Shown: piece after piece, positions 1 through 8,546 of the stretch
How the letters are laid out: each line of letters starts with the position of its first letter
Numbering within the stretch: the stretch's first letter is position 1
NCBI RefSeq assembly: GCF_001906585.1
Contig: NZ_JUJA01000160.1
Coordinates: 177,089 to 210,490, forward strand
Length of the DNA: 33,402 nt
Direction of reading: 5' to 3'
Source: Streptomyces kebangsaanensis
GTDB taxonomy: Bacteria > Actinomycetota > Actinomycetes > Streptomycetales > Streptomycetaceae
Position numbers and translations under genes: made by a program
Notes under the pieces: model-generated
What the model saw: the letters and a program-made list of their open reading frames with translations, nothing else
What the model was told of the DNA's origin: nothing
Database searches by the model: none

Positions 1-101
1 GGGCCGTCCGAGGACTCGAGGCTGCCGCAGCCCGCGAGCCCGACGGCGGCCGCGGCGCCCGCGCCGAGGCCGAGTATTCCCCTTCGGGAGAAGGTGCGCA
101 T
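1..101 (-). CDS. Lipoprotein, N-terminal part only (gene runs off the left edge)
   Basis: Only the first 33 codons are in the window. They begin at an ATG preceded by a GGGGATCTCC stretch. The peptide starts MRTFSRRGILGLGAG, continues as an alanine-rich hydrophobic segment and reaches LAGC, a good lipobox with Cys at about residue 24. The twin arginines before the hydrophobic stretch (SRRGILG) make Tat export possible. The product should therefore be a lipid-anchored extracytoplasmic protein. It reads in the same direction as hemL and the histidine phosphatase, after a 153-bp gap. In streptomycetes this neighbourhood often holds a thioredoxin-like (TlpA/ResA) lipoprotein of cytochrome c maturation, but nothing visible here proves that identity. 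Confidence 0.7.
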   Translation of the reverse strand, partial: MRTFSRRGILGLGAGAAAAVGLAGCGSLESSDG

Positions 102-168
102 GGAGATCCCCGATCCGTCACGTCCTCTGGTGGTCACCCACTCAGAGGCCGTGACGAACGCGGGGGTT

Positions 169-227
169 CCTCGGTCTCATATGAATTTCACAACAAACGT
201 CATGAACGTGTCCGTATGTGACCGAGG
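169..227. promoter_or_regulatory. AT-richer intergenic stretch with an 8-bp inverted repeat
   Basis: CCTCGGTC at 169-176 is matched by GACCGAGG at 220-227. The 43 bases between them are much richer in A+T than the surroundings. The stretch lies between the end of the phosphatase gene and the start of the left-edge lipoprotein gene, so it may hold the latter's promoter or operator, or a weak terminator. On the minus strand it also contains TGTGAAATTCATA, a near-palindrome. Function is not established. Confidence 0.2.
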
Positions 228-254
228 ACTTACCACATCTTTACGCTCCGTGCT

Positions 255-998
255 CTACGTGCCGAACGCCTTGCCCTGTCCCTGTCCCTTCCCCTTCACC
301 GGCTTGGCGCCCGCGAGGAGATGGGCGGGGACCAGGTCGCGGGCCGGCTCGGTGTAGCCGACGGAGACGATCCGGTCGCCCCGGTAGGTGAACGTCGTCA
401 GCGAGGCGAGCGTGCACTGCCGCTTGCGCGGGTCGTGCCACAGCCGGCGCCGCTCGACGTAGGAGCGCACGATCCAGATCGGCAACTGGTGGCTGACCAG
501 CACCGCCTCATGCCCGCGCGCCTTGTCCCTGGCCGCGTCCAGCGCGCCCATCATGCGCACCACCTGGTCGATGTACGGCTCGCCCCAGGACGGCCTGAAC
601 GGGTTGACCACGTGCTTCCAGTTGGCGGGCCGGCGCAGCGCGCCGTCGCCGACGCCGAAGGTCTTGCCCTGGAAGATGTTGGCCGCCTCGATCAGCCGCT
701 CGTCGGTGGCGAGGTCGAGCCCGTGCGCCTTGGCGATCGGCGTCGCCGTCTCCTGCGCCCGCTCCAGCGGGGAGGCGACGACGTAGGTGATGTCGCGGGG
801 GGCGAGGTGCTCGGCGACCCGCTCGGCCATCTTCCGGCCGAGCTCGGAGAGGTGGTAGCCGGGCAGCCGCCCGTACAGGATCCCGTCCGGGTTCTCCACC
901 TCGCCGTGCCGCATGAGATGGACGACGGTGATGTCGTCGTTCTTCTCGCCGGTCTTCTCGCCGGTCTTCTCGCCGGTCTTCTCGCCGATGTCGCTCAC
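255..998 (-). CDS. Histidine phosphatase (phosphoglycerate mutase-like) family protein
   Basis: A 247-residue cytoplasmic protein of the histidine phosphatase superfamily. The phosphohistidine motif is RHG at residues 30-32, after a beta strand (ITVVHL). The second catalytic histidine is H170 in VLVSHQ. The usual Arg/Glu region [11 protein letters not shown] lies at residues 75-85. Members of the family hydrolyse phosphate esters; the substrate cannot be told from sequence. The GTG start is chosen because it overlaps the hemL stop (GTGA, 4 bp), which implies translational coupling. The first 22 residues are odd: residues 5-19 read [15 protein letters not shown], a 12-bp tandem repeat. The catalytic domain starts right after it, so this tail is an add-on of unknown role. 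The tail at the C terminus is also Gly/Lys/Gln-rich. Confidence 0.88.
   Translation of the reverse strand: MSDIGEKTGEKTGEKTGEKNDDITVVHLMRHGEVENPDGILYGRLPGYHLSELGRKMAERVAEHLAPRDITYVVASPLERAQETATPIAKAHGLDLATDERLIEAANIFQGKTFGVGDGALRRPANWKHVVNPFRPSWGEPYIDQVVRMMGALDAARDKARGHEAVLVSHQLPIWIVRSYVERRRLWHDPRKRQCTLASLTTFTYRGDRIVSVGYTEPARDLVPAHLLAGAKPVKGKGQGQGKAFGT
942..986 (-). repeat. 12-bp tandem repeat (about 3.75 copies) coding GEKT
   Basis: The unit reads CGCCGGTCTTCT on the plus strand and encodes Gly-Glu-Lys-Thr. It sits at codons 5-19 of the histidine phosphatase gene, just inside the overlap with hemL. Slippage would change the protein length by four residues and keep the frame. Confidence 0.9.
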
Positions 999-2311
999 GC
1001 CGTCGCCTCCGCCGCCGCCCGGGCCGCCGCCGGAAGGGCGTCGGCGATCCGCTGCAGCGCCGTCTCGTCGTGCGCGGTGGAGACGAACCAGGACTCGAAG
1101 GACGAGGGCGGCAGGTAGACGCCGTGCGCCAGCATCGCGTGGAAGAACGCGGTGAAGCGGTACGACTCCTGCGCCCTGGCGTCGTCGTAGTCGCGCACCG
1201 GGCGGTCGGTGAAGAACACGGAGAACATGTTGGAGGCGTTCTGCAGGGTGTGCGCCACGCCTTCCTTGGTCAGCGCCTCGGAGACCATGGCCTGGATCTG
1301 CTGCGAGACGGCGTCGACCTTGGTGTACGCGGCCTCGTCGAGCAGCCGCAGCTGGGCGAGTCCGGCGGCGGTGGCGACCGGGTTCCCGGACAGGGTGCCG
1401 GCCTGGTAGACGGGCCCGGCCGGGGCGAGGTGCGCCATCACGTCGGCGCGGCCGCCGAACGCGGCGGCGGGGAAGCCGCCGCCCATCACCTTGCCGAAGG
1501 TCATGAGGTCGGGCACGACCCCGTCGACGCCGTACCACCCGGCACGGCTGGTCCGGAACCCGGTCATGACCTCGTCGGAGACGTAGAGGGCGCCGTTGGC
1601 CGCGCAGAGGTCCTTGAGCCCCTGGTTGAACCCGGGCAGCGGCGGCACCACGCCCATGTTGCCGGGCGAGGCCTCGGTGATCACGCAGGCGATCTCGCCC
1701 GGGTGGGCGGCGAAGGCGGCGCGTACGGCGTCGAGGTCGTTGTACGGCAGCACGACCGTGTCACCGGCCTGGGCGCCGGTCACGCCCGGGGTGTCGGGCA
1801 GGGCGAAGGTGGCGACCCCGGACCCGGCCGCGGCGAGGAGGGAGTCGACATGCCCGTGGTAGCACCCGGCGAACTTGATCACCTTGGACCGCTGGGTGAA
1901 CCCGCGGGCCAGCCGGATCGCGGACATGGTGGCCTCGGTCCCGCTGGAGACGAGCCGCACCTGCTCCAGCGGCCCGACCCGGCCGGTCATCTCCTCGGCG
2001 AGCGCGACCTCGCCCTCACCGGGCGTGCCGAAGGACGTACCGCGCGCCACCGCCTCCTGCACGGCGGCGACCACCTCGGGGTGCGCGTGCCCGAGGATCA
2101 TCGGCCCCCAGGAGCACACCAGGTCGACGTACTCCCGGCCGTCGGCGTCCTTCAGGTACGCGCCGCTGCCGGACACCATGAACCGGGGCGTACCGCCCAC
2201 GGCGCGGAAGGCACGCACCGGCGAGTTCACGCCGCCGGGCGTGACGGCCGCCGCACGGTCGAACAGCGCCTGCGAGACGGGGGCTTCGTATGGATATGGC
2301 AGTTCGCTCAT
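995..2311 (-). CDS. hemL: Glutamate-1-semialdehyde 2,1-aminomutase
   Basis: A PLP enzyme of the class III aminotransferase fold. It converts glutamate-1-semialdehyde to 5-aminolevulinate in the C5 route of tetrapyrrole synthesis. The protein has 438 residues, normal for the family. The N-terminal signature is [19 protein letters not shown] (17-35). The cofactor-binding lysine is K274 in TFGKVMGGG, the PLP-phosphate region is [10 protein letters not shown] (122-131), and the aspartate under the pyridine ring is in SDEVMTGF (about 246). The ATG start gives [11 protein letters not shown], which matches the usual N terminus; the upstream GCAGGTC is a weak ribosome site. Longer in-frame starts upstream lack coding character. 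The gene overlaps the downstream phosphatase start by 4 bp, so the two are probably one transcript. The pathway partner hemB is at 29 kb. Confidence 0.96.
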   Translation of the reverse strand: MSELPYPYEAPVSQALFDRAAAVTPGGVNSPVRAFRAVGGTPRFMVSGSGAYLKDADGREYVDLVCSWGPMILGHAHPEVVAAVQEAVARGTSFGTPGEGEVALAEEMTGRVGPLEQVRLVSSGTEATMSAIRLARGFTQRSKVIKFAGCYHGHVDSLLAAAGSGVATFALPDTPGVTGAQAGDTVVLPYNDLDAVRAAFAAHPGEIACVITEASPGNMGVVPPLPGFNQGLKDLCAANGALYVSDEVMTGFRTSRAGWYGVDGVVPDLMTFGKVMGGGFPAAAFGGRADVMAHLAPAGPVYQAGTLSGNPVATAAGLAQLRLLDEAAYTKVDAVSQQIQAMVSEALTKEGVAHTLQNASNMFSVFFTDRPVRDYDDARAQESYRFTAFFHAMLAHGVYLPPSSFESWFVSTAHDETALQRIADALPAAARAAAEATA

Positions 2312-2908
2312 GACCTGCGACTTCTCCGACTTCTCGGGGGGTTTCCCGGGGGTTCTCCGAATCCGGTGGGCAGTGACCTGTTCAGGGTAGGCCAGCGGCC
2401 TCGGCGACCCGGGGGCGGTGGGCCGGGGCGGTGGGCCGGGGGCGGTGAGGCCCGCCCGGAGCGGTGCCGGGCGCCCCGAACGACGGATCCGAGGATTCCG
2501 CCCCGCCCATCTGCGAAACTGGGCTCCGCGTACGTATGAACCGTATGTACGAGGCGAAGGATCGTGATCGGGGACCGCGAGCTCCCGCGGGCAGATGGTT
2601 CGGCGCACGTTTCGGCGAGCGGCCGTGGGGGAGGTCACTGTCACGATGATCGGGTTGCGCGGCGGGGGACACGCGTCCTAGAAAAGCAGTCGGGTGGAGA
2701 TATGCATCGCGGTGGCGGACTGGGCGAGGGGACTGACGGCCTGGGTCCTCGACGAGCCCGGCGGGGAAGGCACCGGCGCGAGGGTGAGGAAGCGGCCGAA
2801 GCACATCAGGCAAGGGATCTACCGAGGGAGCCCGAACAGGTCGACCGGCGAGCCGGCCGACGGGCCGACCCTCTCGGGGCAGGGAGCAGGAATGGTGGTC
2901 GGGTGGGG
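2312..2908. other. Intergenic region upstream of hemL and the next gene; regulatory by position
   Basis: About 600 bases with no convincing gene. At 2415-2440 a 13-bp unit (GCGGTGGGCCGGG) is repeated twice with a partial third copy. At 2529-2551 an A+T-richer segment reads CGTACGTATG, AAC, CGTATGTACG, an imperfect palindrome that could bind a regulator of hemL or of the divergent gene. A reading frame at 2694-2912 overlaps the next gene's GTG start by 4 bp, but its product is low-complexity and resembles nothing known to me, so it is not called. Confidence 0.4.
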
Positions 2909-3340
2909 GTGACGTACAAGTACTTCGGCGCGCCCGACGGCGCGACGGCGGCCCGTGTCCCGATCTCGATGCGTCCCGAGGAGCTCGGCGGCGACGAGCT
3001 CGGCATGAACGGCATGTTCACCAAGATCAAGCCGGAGACGATGGCCGCCATGGTGCTGACCGGTATCGAGGGCGTGCCCCTGCACAAGGTGCCGCCCCTG
3101 GAACTGGTCGTCCTGCACCCCGACTACGCGGTCGTGAAGCTCCCGATGACGGTCGTCGACCCTCTCCGCGACATCGGCGAGGAAACGGTCGGCGCGGCCG
3201 CCTTCATCTGGTCCACGGTCCCGGACCGCGGCGGCCCCCGGGACGCGTTCAACGTGTACCAACTGCTGCACGAGTGGCAGGACTTCTCGCACCGGCTGCA
3301 CGAGGCGGGGCATCAGCCGTACTGCCTGGTGTGGCCCTGA
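2909..3340 (+). CDS. Conserved hypothetical protein next to hemL
   Basis: A 143-residue soluble protein with no signal peptide or membrane segment. It begins MTYKYFGAPDGATAARVP and ends QPYCLVWP. It has normal high-GC3 codon use and a mixed alpha/beta composition. I recognise no catalytic motif or named domain; it resembles hypothetical proteins found beside hemL in streptomycetes, but that is from memory of gene neighbourhoods. The GTG at 2909 is chosen because the sequence before it in this frame is Arg/Gly-rich and non-protein-like. An in-frame ATG at 2702 would add 69 residues and has a GGTGGAGA box spaced too tightly. The gene is divergent from hemL and is followed by a hairpin terminator. 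Confidence 0.75.
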   Translation: MTYKYFGAPDGATAARVPISMRPEELGGDELGMNGMFTKIKPETMAAMVLTGIEGVPLHKVPPLELVVLHPDYAVVKLPMTVVDPLRDIGEETVGAAAFIWSTVPDRGGPRDAFNVYQLLHEWQDFSHRLHEAGHQPYCLVWP

Positions 3341-3359
3341 GCGGGGGCCGTGCTTGACA

Positions 3360-3385
3360 GGGGCGGGGCTTTCGGGTCCCGCCCC
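3360..3385 (+). terminator. Hairpin after the hypothetical gene
   Basis: GGGGCGGG (3360-3367) pairs with CCCGCCCC (3378-3385) around a 10-base loop, 20 bases after the stop codon. There is no T tract, as is usual in streptomycetes. It may also serve the convergent transporter gene. Confidence 0.55.
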
Positions 3386-3455
3386 GGCCGGGGTTTTCGG
3401 AAACAGCGGCGTCCGTCCGGGCCGCGACGGGATCCGGAAGCGGCTGCGGGCGTGC

Positions 3456-4304
3456 TCAGGGTGACCGGTCGAGGACGATGATGCCCGCCACGGCTGCCAG
3501 GGCTCCCAGCCCCTGGACGGCCAGTGCCCCGGACGTGGCCAGGCGCTCCTGGAAGACCAGGGCGCCCATCAGGACGCCGCCGATCGGCTCGAGGGTGTCG
3601 ATGACGGGCAGGCTGACCGTCAGGGGGCCGGCCTGGAAGGAACTCTGGGCGAGCAGCATGCCCGTGCCTCCGACGAGGAGCAGCCCGTACGGCTCCCAGT
3701 GCGCGAGCACACCGATGCCGTTGTCGCGGAAGAGGCCGGCCACGCTCCTGGTCAGGCTGTCGAGGAGGGCGAACAGCACGCCGGCGGCCGCCGCGTAGAG
3801 GGCGGTGCGGGTGCGGCCCGGCCTGCGCAGCCCGACCGGTACGAGGACGCACACGCAGACGGCGGCCAGGGCCAGGAGGGGAAGCCAGTCCCACAGATCC
3901 GGCGCCACGATTCCCGTGGAGGGCGGCAGCACCGCCAGGAAGGCGGCCACGCCTCCCGCGGTGCACAGCGCGCCCACCGCCTCCCTGCGGGTGAGGCGCT
4001 TCCTGCGGCGCCAGGCGACCATGGGCAGGGCGAAGACGAGGTCCATCGCGGCCAGCGGCAGCACGAGCACGAGCGAACCGAACGCCAGGGCGACGCCCTG
4101 GATGACGTAGGAGAGGACCGACATCGCGGCCCCCGCCAGCCACAGCGGTCTGCGCAGCAGGTCCAGGAACAGACGCGGGCGCAGGGACGCGTTCTCGGGT
4201 TCCGAGGCCGCGGCGGCCTGCTGCATGACGGCTGCGACGGCGAAGCAGCAGGCGGCTGCCAGTGCCGCAACCACCGCCACGCCCGTCGCCATGGACTCCA
4301 GCAT
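3456..4304 (-). CDS. DMT/EamA-like integral membrane transporter
   Basis: A 282-residue, very hydrophobic protein with about nine or ten membrane helices, for example at residues 8-28, 55-75, 78-95, 110-125, 140-158, 168-185, 205-222 and 255-278. The two-halved layout, the short basic loop RRRKRLTRRE at about 99-108, and PVIDTLEPIGGVLMGALVFQE near the C terminus are typical of the drug/metabolite transporter superfamily, in which that late helix carries a conserved proline-glutamate pattern. It probably exports a small metabolite, but the substrate is unknown. Start ATG at 4304; an in-frame ATG at 4292 with GGAG three bases before it is an alternative. It converges with the hypothetical gene to its left and diverges from the rubrerythrin-like gene. 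Confidence 0.8.
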   Translation of the reverse strand: MLESMATGVAVVAALAAACCFAVAAVMQQAAAASEPENASLRPRLFLDLLRRPLWLAGAAMSVLSYVIQGVALAFGSLVLVLPLAAMDLVFALPMVAWRRRKRLTRREAVGALCTAGGVAAFLAVLPPSTGIVAPDLWDWLPLLALAAVCVCVLVPVGLRRPGRTRTALYAAAAGVLFALLDSLTRSVAGLFRDNGIGVLAHWEPYGLLLVGGTGMLLAQSSFQAGPLTVSLPVIDTLEPIGGVLMGALVFQERLATSGALAVQGLGALAAVAGIIVLDRSP

Positions 4305-4639
4305 GCCGCCCCGTACCGTCCCGGCACGCGTATGCCACCGGCGCGACAGAGGAACCGGGTTGCCCGGCTCACCACTCGAATGGCCGATGCGGAGGGCTTC
4401 GGCGACAGCGCCGTGGCGGGGGACGTCGGGAGAAGTGCCGGGAGAAAACCGGTGTGGAAGAGCCTCTCCCGGGTCCTCCGGAGGGGAGCGATATCACGCC
4501 CGCAGGACATGCCGCACCCCGAGTCCCGGCTACGTTCCGTCAGTCACCCGAAGGGGTTACTCCAAGAGAGCAACGGAGTACAGGTGCGGGTCGTATGGGG
4601 GAGGGCGCCACCACCGAGAGGCCCCAAAAGGAGGGCATC
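4305..4639. other. Divergent promoter region between the transporter and the rubrerythrin-like gene
   Basis: A stretch of 335 bases without a gene. A perfect 10-bp palindrome, CCTCCGGAGG, is at 4475-4484 inside a longer imperfect hairpin (about 4463-4490). No clear -35/-10 pair was identified. It must carry promoters for both flanking genes. Confidence 0.35.
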
Positions 4640-5608
4640 GTGTTCCGCCATTCGACACGTACGTTCGTAGTGGGTCTGTGTGTGCTGGCCGCGGCCGCGC
4701 CGGCGGCCCCGGCCCTGGCCGGGGGCGACCCGGCCGGGGCTGACCCGGCACCGCACACCGCCGCCCGGGCGCTGCGGGCGCAGACTCTCGCCGACCTGGC
4801 CACCACCATGAAGGGCGAGGCGTACGCCTACGCCGTCTACAGCCTCTTCGCCGCCGAGGCCGACCGCCAGGGCCTCCCGGCCGTCGGCAAGCTCTTCCGC
4901 TCCACGGCGCGGACCGAGCTGACCGAGCACCTGCGCGAGGCGGCCACCCTCGCCGGCCTGGTCGGCTCCAACGCCGCCAACCTGCGCCAGGCCATCAACG
5001 GCGAGACCTACGAGCACCAGGTCATGTACCGCCGCTTCGCCGAGCAGGCCCGCGCGGACGGGGACCTCGAGGCCGCGAAGCTCTTCAGCGAGATCGCCGC
5101 GGACGAGGGCCGCCACCGCGACGCCTTCCGCACGGCCCTCACGGCCGTGACCACCGGCCGCGGCACCATCCCGGCACCGCCGAAGGCCGACGTGGTGGCG
5201 GTGTCCGCCGGGCTGCCGAAGGTGAAGGCCGCCCGCACCAGGGCCAACCTGGACACCGCCCTGCACGGCGAGGGTCTCGCCCACGCCAAGTACATGCTCT
5301 TCGCCGCCCACGCCCGGCAGACCGGCAACGCCGCGCTGGCCCGCCTGTTCGAGGGCACCGCCGGGGTCGAGCTGCACGAGCACCTGGCCGGCGAGGCTGT
5401 GCTGGCCGGCCTGGTCCGCACGACGAGGGAGAACCTGCGCAAGGCCATCACCGGGGAGCACAACGAGGCGACCACGGTGTACCCGGGGTTCGCCGGGCGG
5501 GCCACCGCCGTCGGTGACACCGCCGCCGCCCGCTACTTCCGCGACACCGCCGCGGACCGGGCCAGGCACGCCGCCGCCTTCCAGAAGGCGCTCGACCAAC
5601 TGCGCTGA
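4640..5608 (+). CDS. Secreted protein with two tandem rubrerythrin/ferritin-like domains
   Basis: A 322-residue exported four-helix-bundle protein. The GTG start follows AAAAGGAGGGCATC, a near-ideal ribosome site. Residues 1-27 are a Sec signal peptide ending ALAGG. Domain 1 (about 45-170) carries the carboxylate/histidine pattern of rubrerythrin-like di-iron proteins: E60, E93-x-x-E96-H97, E122-x-x-E125 and E156-x-x-H159. Domain 2 (about 195-320) repeats the layout with E211, E244-x-x-E247-H248, E273-x-x-E276, but the last motif reads R307-x-x-H310, so one metal-ligand glutamate is lost. There is no rubredoxin CxxC domain. By family it could bind iron and handle peroxide or oxygen; here it would act outside the membrane, which is unusual. 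It converges with the universal stress protein gene. Confidence 0.78.
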   Translation: MFRHSTRTFVVGLCVLAAAAPAAPALAGGDPAGADPAPHTAARALRAQTLADLATTMKGEAYAYAVYSLFAAEADRQGLPAVGKLFRSTARTELTEHLREAATLAGLVGSNAANLRQAINGETYEHQVMYRRFAEQARADGDLEAAKLFSEIAADEGRHRDAFRTALTAVTTGRGTIPAPPKADVVAVSAGLPKVKAARTRANLDTALHGEGLAHAKYMLFAAHARQTGNAALARLFEGTAGVELHEHLAGEAVLAGLVRTTRENLRKAITGEHNEATTVYPGFAGRATAVGDTAAARYFRDTAADRARHAAAFQKALDQLR

Positions 5609-5636
5609 CCGCCCCTCACCGAGGGGAGCACGGCAG

Positions 5637-5679
5637 GACCGGCCGGGCGCACCGCGCACCGCGGACCGCCCGGCCGGTC
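5637..5679. terminator. Bidirectional terminator hairpin
   Basis: GACCGGCCGGGCG (5637-5649) is perfectly complementary to CGCCCGGCCGGTC (5667-5679), a 13-bp stem with a 17-base loop. It lies between two convergent genes, 28 bases after one stop codon and 4 bases from the other. Confidence 0.8.
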
Positions 5680-5683
5680 GGGG

Positions 5684-6562
5684 TCACTCCTTGCCGCGGA
5701 CCACGGTGACGGGGCAGTGCGCGTGGTGCAGCAGGGCCTGGCTGACGGAGCCCAGCAGGAGACCCGTGAAGCCGCCCCGGCCGCGGGCACCGGTCACCAG
5801 CAGCTGTGCCTCCTGGCTGGCCTCGATCAGGGCCGGGCGGATCCGGGAGCGCACCAGGCGCCGCTCCACGGCGACCTCGGGATGACGCGCCTGCCAGGGA
5901 GCCACCGCCTCGTCCAGCAGCCTCTGCTCCTCCTCCTGGAGCCGCTCGACGTCGGCCACCACGTTCAGGGGATCGCCGGGACCCTCGTAGGCGTGCTCGC
6001 TCCAGGTGTTCCACACGTGGAGCGCCACCAGGTCCGCACCGCGCCGCGACGCCTCGGCGAAGGCGAACTCGACGGCCGCCTCGCCCGCCGGTGAGCCGTC
6101 CACCGTGAGCAGGACGGGGCCGGCCGGGTCCGGCCTGCCGCGCACCACCAGCACCGGGCAGTGGCCGTGGGCGGCGAGGTGCACGGCGGTGGAGCCGAGC
6201 AGCAGGCTGCCGAACCCGCCCAGCCCGCGGCTGCCCACCACGACCAGCGAGGCGGTGCGCGACTCGATCTCCAGCACCATCAGCGGCTCGCCGACGGTGA
6301 CCTCGCGCGTGATCTCCACGTCCGGTGCGGCGTCACGCGCCCGCTGCTCGGCCTCGGCCAGGGTGCCGTCCACCAGCTCGCGCAGCCCCGCCGTGTTCGG
6401 GTTCCACGGGTGCATACCGGGCGGGACATGCGGCGACGGCCAGCCGAAGGCGTGCACCAGCCGCAGTCCGGTCCCGCGCAGTGCGGCCTCGCGCGCCGCG
6501 GCCTCCACCGCCTCCAGGCTCGAGGGCGAGCCGTCCACTCCCACGACCACCGGATTCACCAT
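5684..6562 (-). CDS. Universal stress protein with two Usp domains
   Basis: A 292-residue cytoplasmic protein made of two UspA domains. Domain 1 (about 4-145) starts VVVGVDGSPSS and holds the nucleotide-binding motif VVGSRGLGGFGSLLLGST. Domain 2 (about 153-292) starts VLLTVDGSPAG and holds VTGARGRGGFTGLLLGSV. Both keep the G-2x-G-9x-G-S/T pattern of ATP-binding Usp proteins. Such proteins usually accumulate in stress, hypoxia or stationary phase; their biochemical role is mostly regulatory. The ATG start is preceded by GGAGGAAGGG. It is the last gene of a minus-strand run with membrane, lipoprotein, SHOCT and DUF6325-like genes and is separated from them by 177 bases, so it may have its own promoter. 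Confidence 0.93.
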   Translation of the reverse strand: MVNPVVVGVDGSPSSLEAVEAAAREAALRGTGLRLVHAFGWPSPHVPPGMHPWNPNTAGLRELVDGTLAEAEQRARDAAPDVEITREVTVGEPLMVLEIESRTASLVVVGSRGLGGFGSLLLGSTAVHLAAHGHCPVLVVRGRPDPAGPVLLTVDGSPAGEAAVEFAFAEASRRGADLVALHVWNTWSEHAYEGPGDPLNVVADVERLQEEEQRLLDEAVAPWQARHPEVAVERRLVRSRIRPALIEASQEAQLLVTGARGRGGFTGLLLGSVSQALLHHAHCPVTVVRGKE

Positions 6563-6739
6563 GAAACACCCTTCCTCCGCACACCGTGACCGCCGCACAG
6601 CCGGCCGGCCACCGGTCCGCAACCGCGTCCTGAGCCCCTCCAGCTTCCGCCACCCTACGGCGGAGCGCATCGGGCCGAACGGCCCCTGTCCGGTACGGCC
6701 TTGCGGCCCTCCTCGTAGCGGCCCTCCTCGTCGCGGCCG

Positions 6740-8083
6740 TCACCGGCCCGGGCCCCGGACCGGTGTGCTCGGGGCCGGTGGTGCGGGCGGTACGGGCGGT
6801 GCGGGCGGCTCGGTGAGGAACTCCACCACCGCCATGGCGAACAGCAGCACCAGGGCGATGACGAGGACCACCCATCCGGTGGGGTAGCTCCACAGGATGT
6901 ACGTCACGACGGCCGCGGCGACGAGGATCCAGGTGATCCAGGCCCGGTGGCGGTGGACGAAGGGACCGACCGGGCCCGTGCGGAGACCCGCGTGGTCCGC
7001 CGCGGCGCGCACCGCGTGGATGCCCGACTGCCACGCCTGCCGTACGAAGGTCGCCCGCCGTCCTCGGCCGGTCAGCCAGGCGGCCAGCGCGATCACCACG
7101 GCCAGTGCCACGACGCTCCGCACGGAGGTGCGCAGGTAACGGGTCAGGATGTCGTAGACGGCCCCCGCGGCCGGCTGCGAGACGGAGGCCGGGAGGCCGT
7201 TCAGATAGACCTCGCGGAAGACGGTGAGGCCCAGGCCGAGGGCCAGCATGGCGACCGCGGCGCCGAGCACCGCGGCGACGAGGACGCGCCGGCGGTGGAC
7301 GGAGAGCAGCCATCCCACGACGAGGGACAGGACCGCGAGCACCGGCAGCCAGAACCCGGCGATCCGGAGCAGTTGGAGGTAGGTCTTCAGCTCGCCGAGG
7401 CGGTCGGAGCGCAGGACGGTGAGGTCGGTGTGGATCTGCGGGATCCGTCCGGCGACCGTCATGCCGTCGTCGACCAGGCGCTGCTTGACCCGGTCCACGA
7501 CGGGTGCCAGGTCGATGGTCACGGAGTTGTTGCTGATCCTCACCGCGCCGCCGCCACCGGTCAGCGCCTTGTCGACGGCCGCGTGGATCCCGCGGTTGGC
7601 GTCGACCCAGAAGCGCTGGAAGGTGTCGGAGGCGATGACGTCCTGGGCCTTGCCGTGGACGAAGCCGCGGACGGCGTTCTCCAAGGGGGTCGCCAGCGTG
7701 CCGAGTGCCTTCTCCAGCCGCGGCCTGTCCGCCGGGGCCACGCCTTCGAGCAGGTTCCGCAGGGGGAGGTGGCTCATCAGCGCGTCGGTGACCCGGTTCG
7801 CCGCGGCCGCCTGGACGGCGGGGTCGGAGGCGAGGGGCGCGACCGTCGCGACGTACCGGTCGGTGTCGTCGACCTCGGCCGCCGCCCACGAGGCGGTGGC
7901 GGCGAGCGGGGTCAGGACGCAGCCGAGGACGATGAGCAGCGCCGAGAAGAAGGACCTCCACCGGTGGTGCGCCGCCCGTGCGGCCCGGCCGGTCTCCAGC
8001 GCGGCGACGCGGGCCCTCAGGTGCTCCAGCTCCGAGTGCTCGCCGCCCGTGCCGTCTTTCCCTGGCTGCTCACGGGAGGTCAT
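6740..8083 (-). CDS. Multi-pass integral membrane protein of unknown function
   Basis: A 447-residue protein. A short charged N terminus with a coiled-coil-like heptad stretch (residues 17-36) is followed by a membrane helix at about 45-70. Next comes a large soluble, probably extracytoplasmic, domain (about 70-235) and then five more helices at about 243-262, 267-290, 320-340, 380-398 and 403-425. The tail is rich in proline (PPAPPVPPAPPAPSTP). I recognise no enzymatic motif. The layout resembles conserved actinobacterial membrane proteins of unknown function. The gene starts 6 bases after the stop of the upstream lipoprotein gene, so the two are surely cotranscribed and possibly work together at the membrane. 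Confidence 0.8.
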   Translation of the reverse strand: MTSREQPGKDGTGGEHSELEHLRARVAALETGRAARAAHHRWRSFFSALLIVLGCVLTPLAATASWAAAEVDDTDRYVATVAPLASDPAVQAAAANRVTDALMSHLPLRNLLEGVAPADRPRLEKALGTLATPLENAVRGFVHGKAQDVIASDTFQRFWVDANRGIHAAVDKALTGGGGAVRISNNSVTIDLAPVVDRVKQRLVDDGMTVAGRIPQIHTDLTVLRSDRLGELKTYLQLLRIAGFWLPVLAVLSLVVGWLLSVHRRRVLVAAVLGAAVAMLALGLGLTVFREVYLNGLPASVSQPAAGAVYDILTRYLRTSVRSVVALAVVIALAAWLTGRGRRATFVRQAWQSGIHAVRAAADHAGLRTGPVGPFVHRHRAWITWILVAAAVVTYILWSYPTGWVVLVIALVLLFAMAVVEFLTEPPAPPVPPAPPAPSTPVRGPGR

Positions 8084-8089
8084 GACCGG

Positions 8090-8422
8090 TCAGCTCACGA
8101 AGCTGAAGCTGCGCCACGCCGCCGTGGCGGGGGCCACCTGGTTCGACATCTGCCTGTCGAGGTAGACGCCCTGCCCGCCCGCGGGCTCGGTGCAGTCGGC
8201 GGTCCGGTACAGCATGAGGTTGCTCTGCGTGCGGTTGGTGACGTGGGTGACCCCCGCGCGGAAGCGGTGGCACCCGTGGATCGGCGGGTTCGAGATCGTC
8301 TCGACGGCCCTGACGCCGTTCCTCCCCTCGATCGTGCCTTGCGCGTGCTCCTCGCAGGCTGTCAGCACCATGCCGAGCATCGCGATTCCGGCGAGCGCGG
8401 TCAGCAACCGTGAGACGGGCAT
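8090..8422 (-). CDS. Small lipoprotein
   Basis: A 110-residue protein with an n-region MPVSRLL, a hydrophobic core and the lipobox LTAC (Cys at residue 23), followed by EEHAQGTIEGRN. The mature part is about 87 residues and has two further cysteines (HGCHRF and TADCTEP) that could form a disulfide outside the cell. No named domain was recognised. It is separated by only 6 bases from the membrane protein gene downstream, which suggests a shared function. The start is the ATG at 8422. Confidence 0.78.
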   Translation of the reverse strand: MPVSRLLTALAGIAMLGMVLTACEEHAQGTIEGRNGVRAVETISNPPIHGCHRFRAGVTHVTNRTQSNLMLYRTADCTEPAGGQGVYLDRQMSNQVAPATAAWRSFSFVS

Positions 8423-8546
8423 CGGGCCTCCTGTACCGGGTGGTGGGGAGCCGGCCGGGGCGACGTCCCGGCACCGCTGTCCGCCGTCCTGGGCGGACGC
8501 GCCTGGTGTGCGCGGCCGTTGCGGGGATCGTCGCCCGTGGGCTTGC

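Noticed and set aside
180..196. Rex (redox) operator
   Set aside because: The near-palindrome TGTGAAATTCATA has one base between its half sites, where Rex sites have about four; the right half also mismatches.
2694..2912. A 72-codon frame overlapping the hypothetical gene's start by 4 bases
   Set aside because: The overlap is suggestive, but the product is low-complexity with no recognisable motif and the ribosome site is weak.
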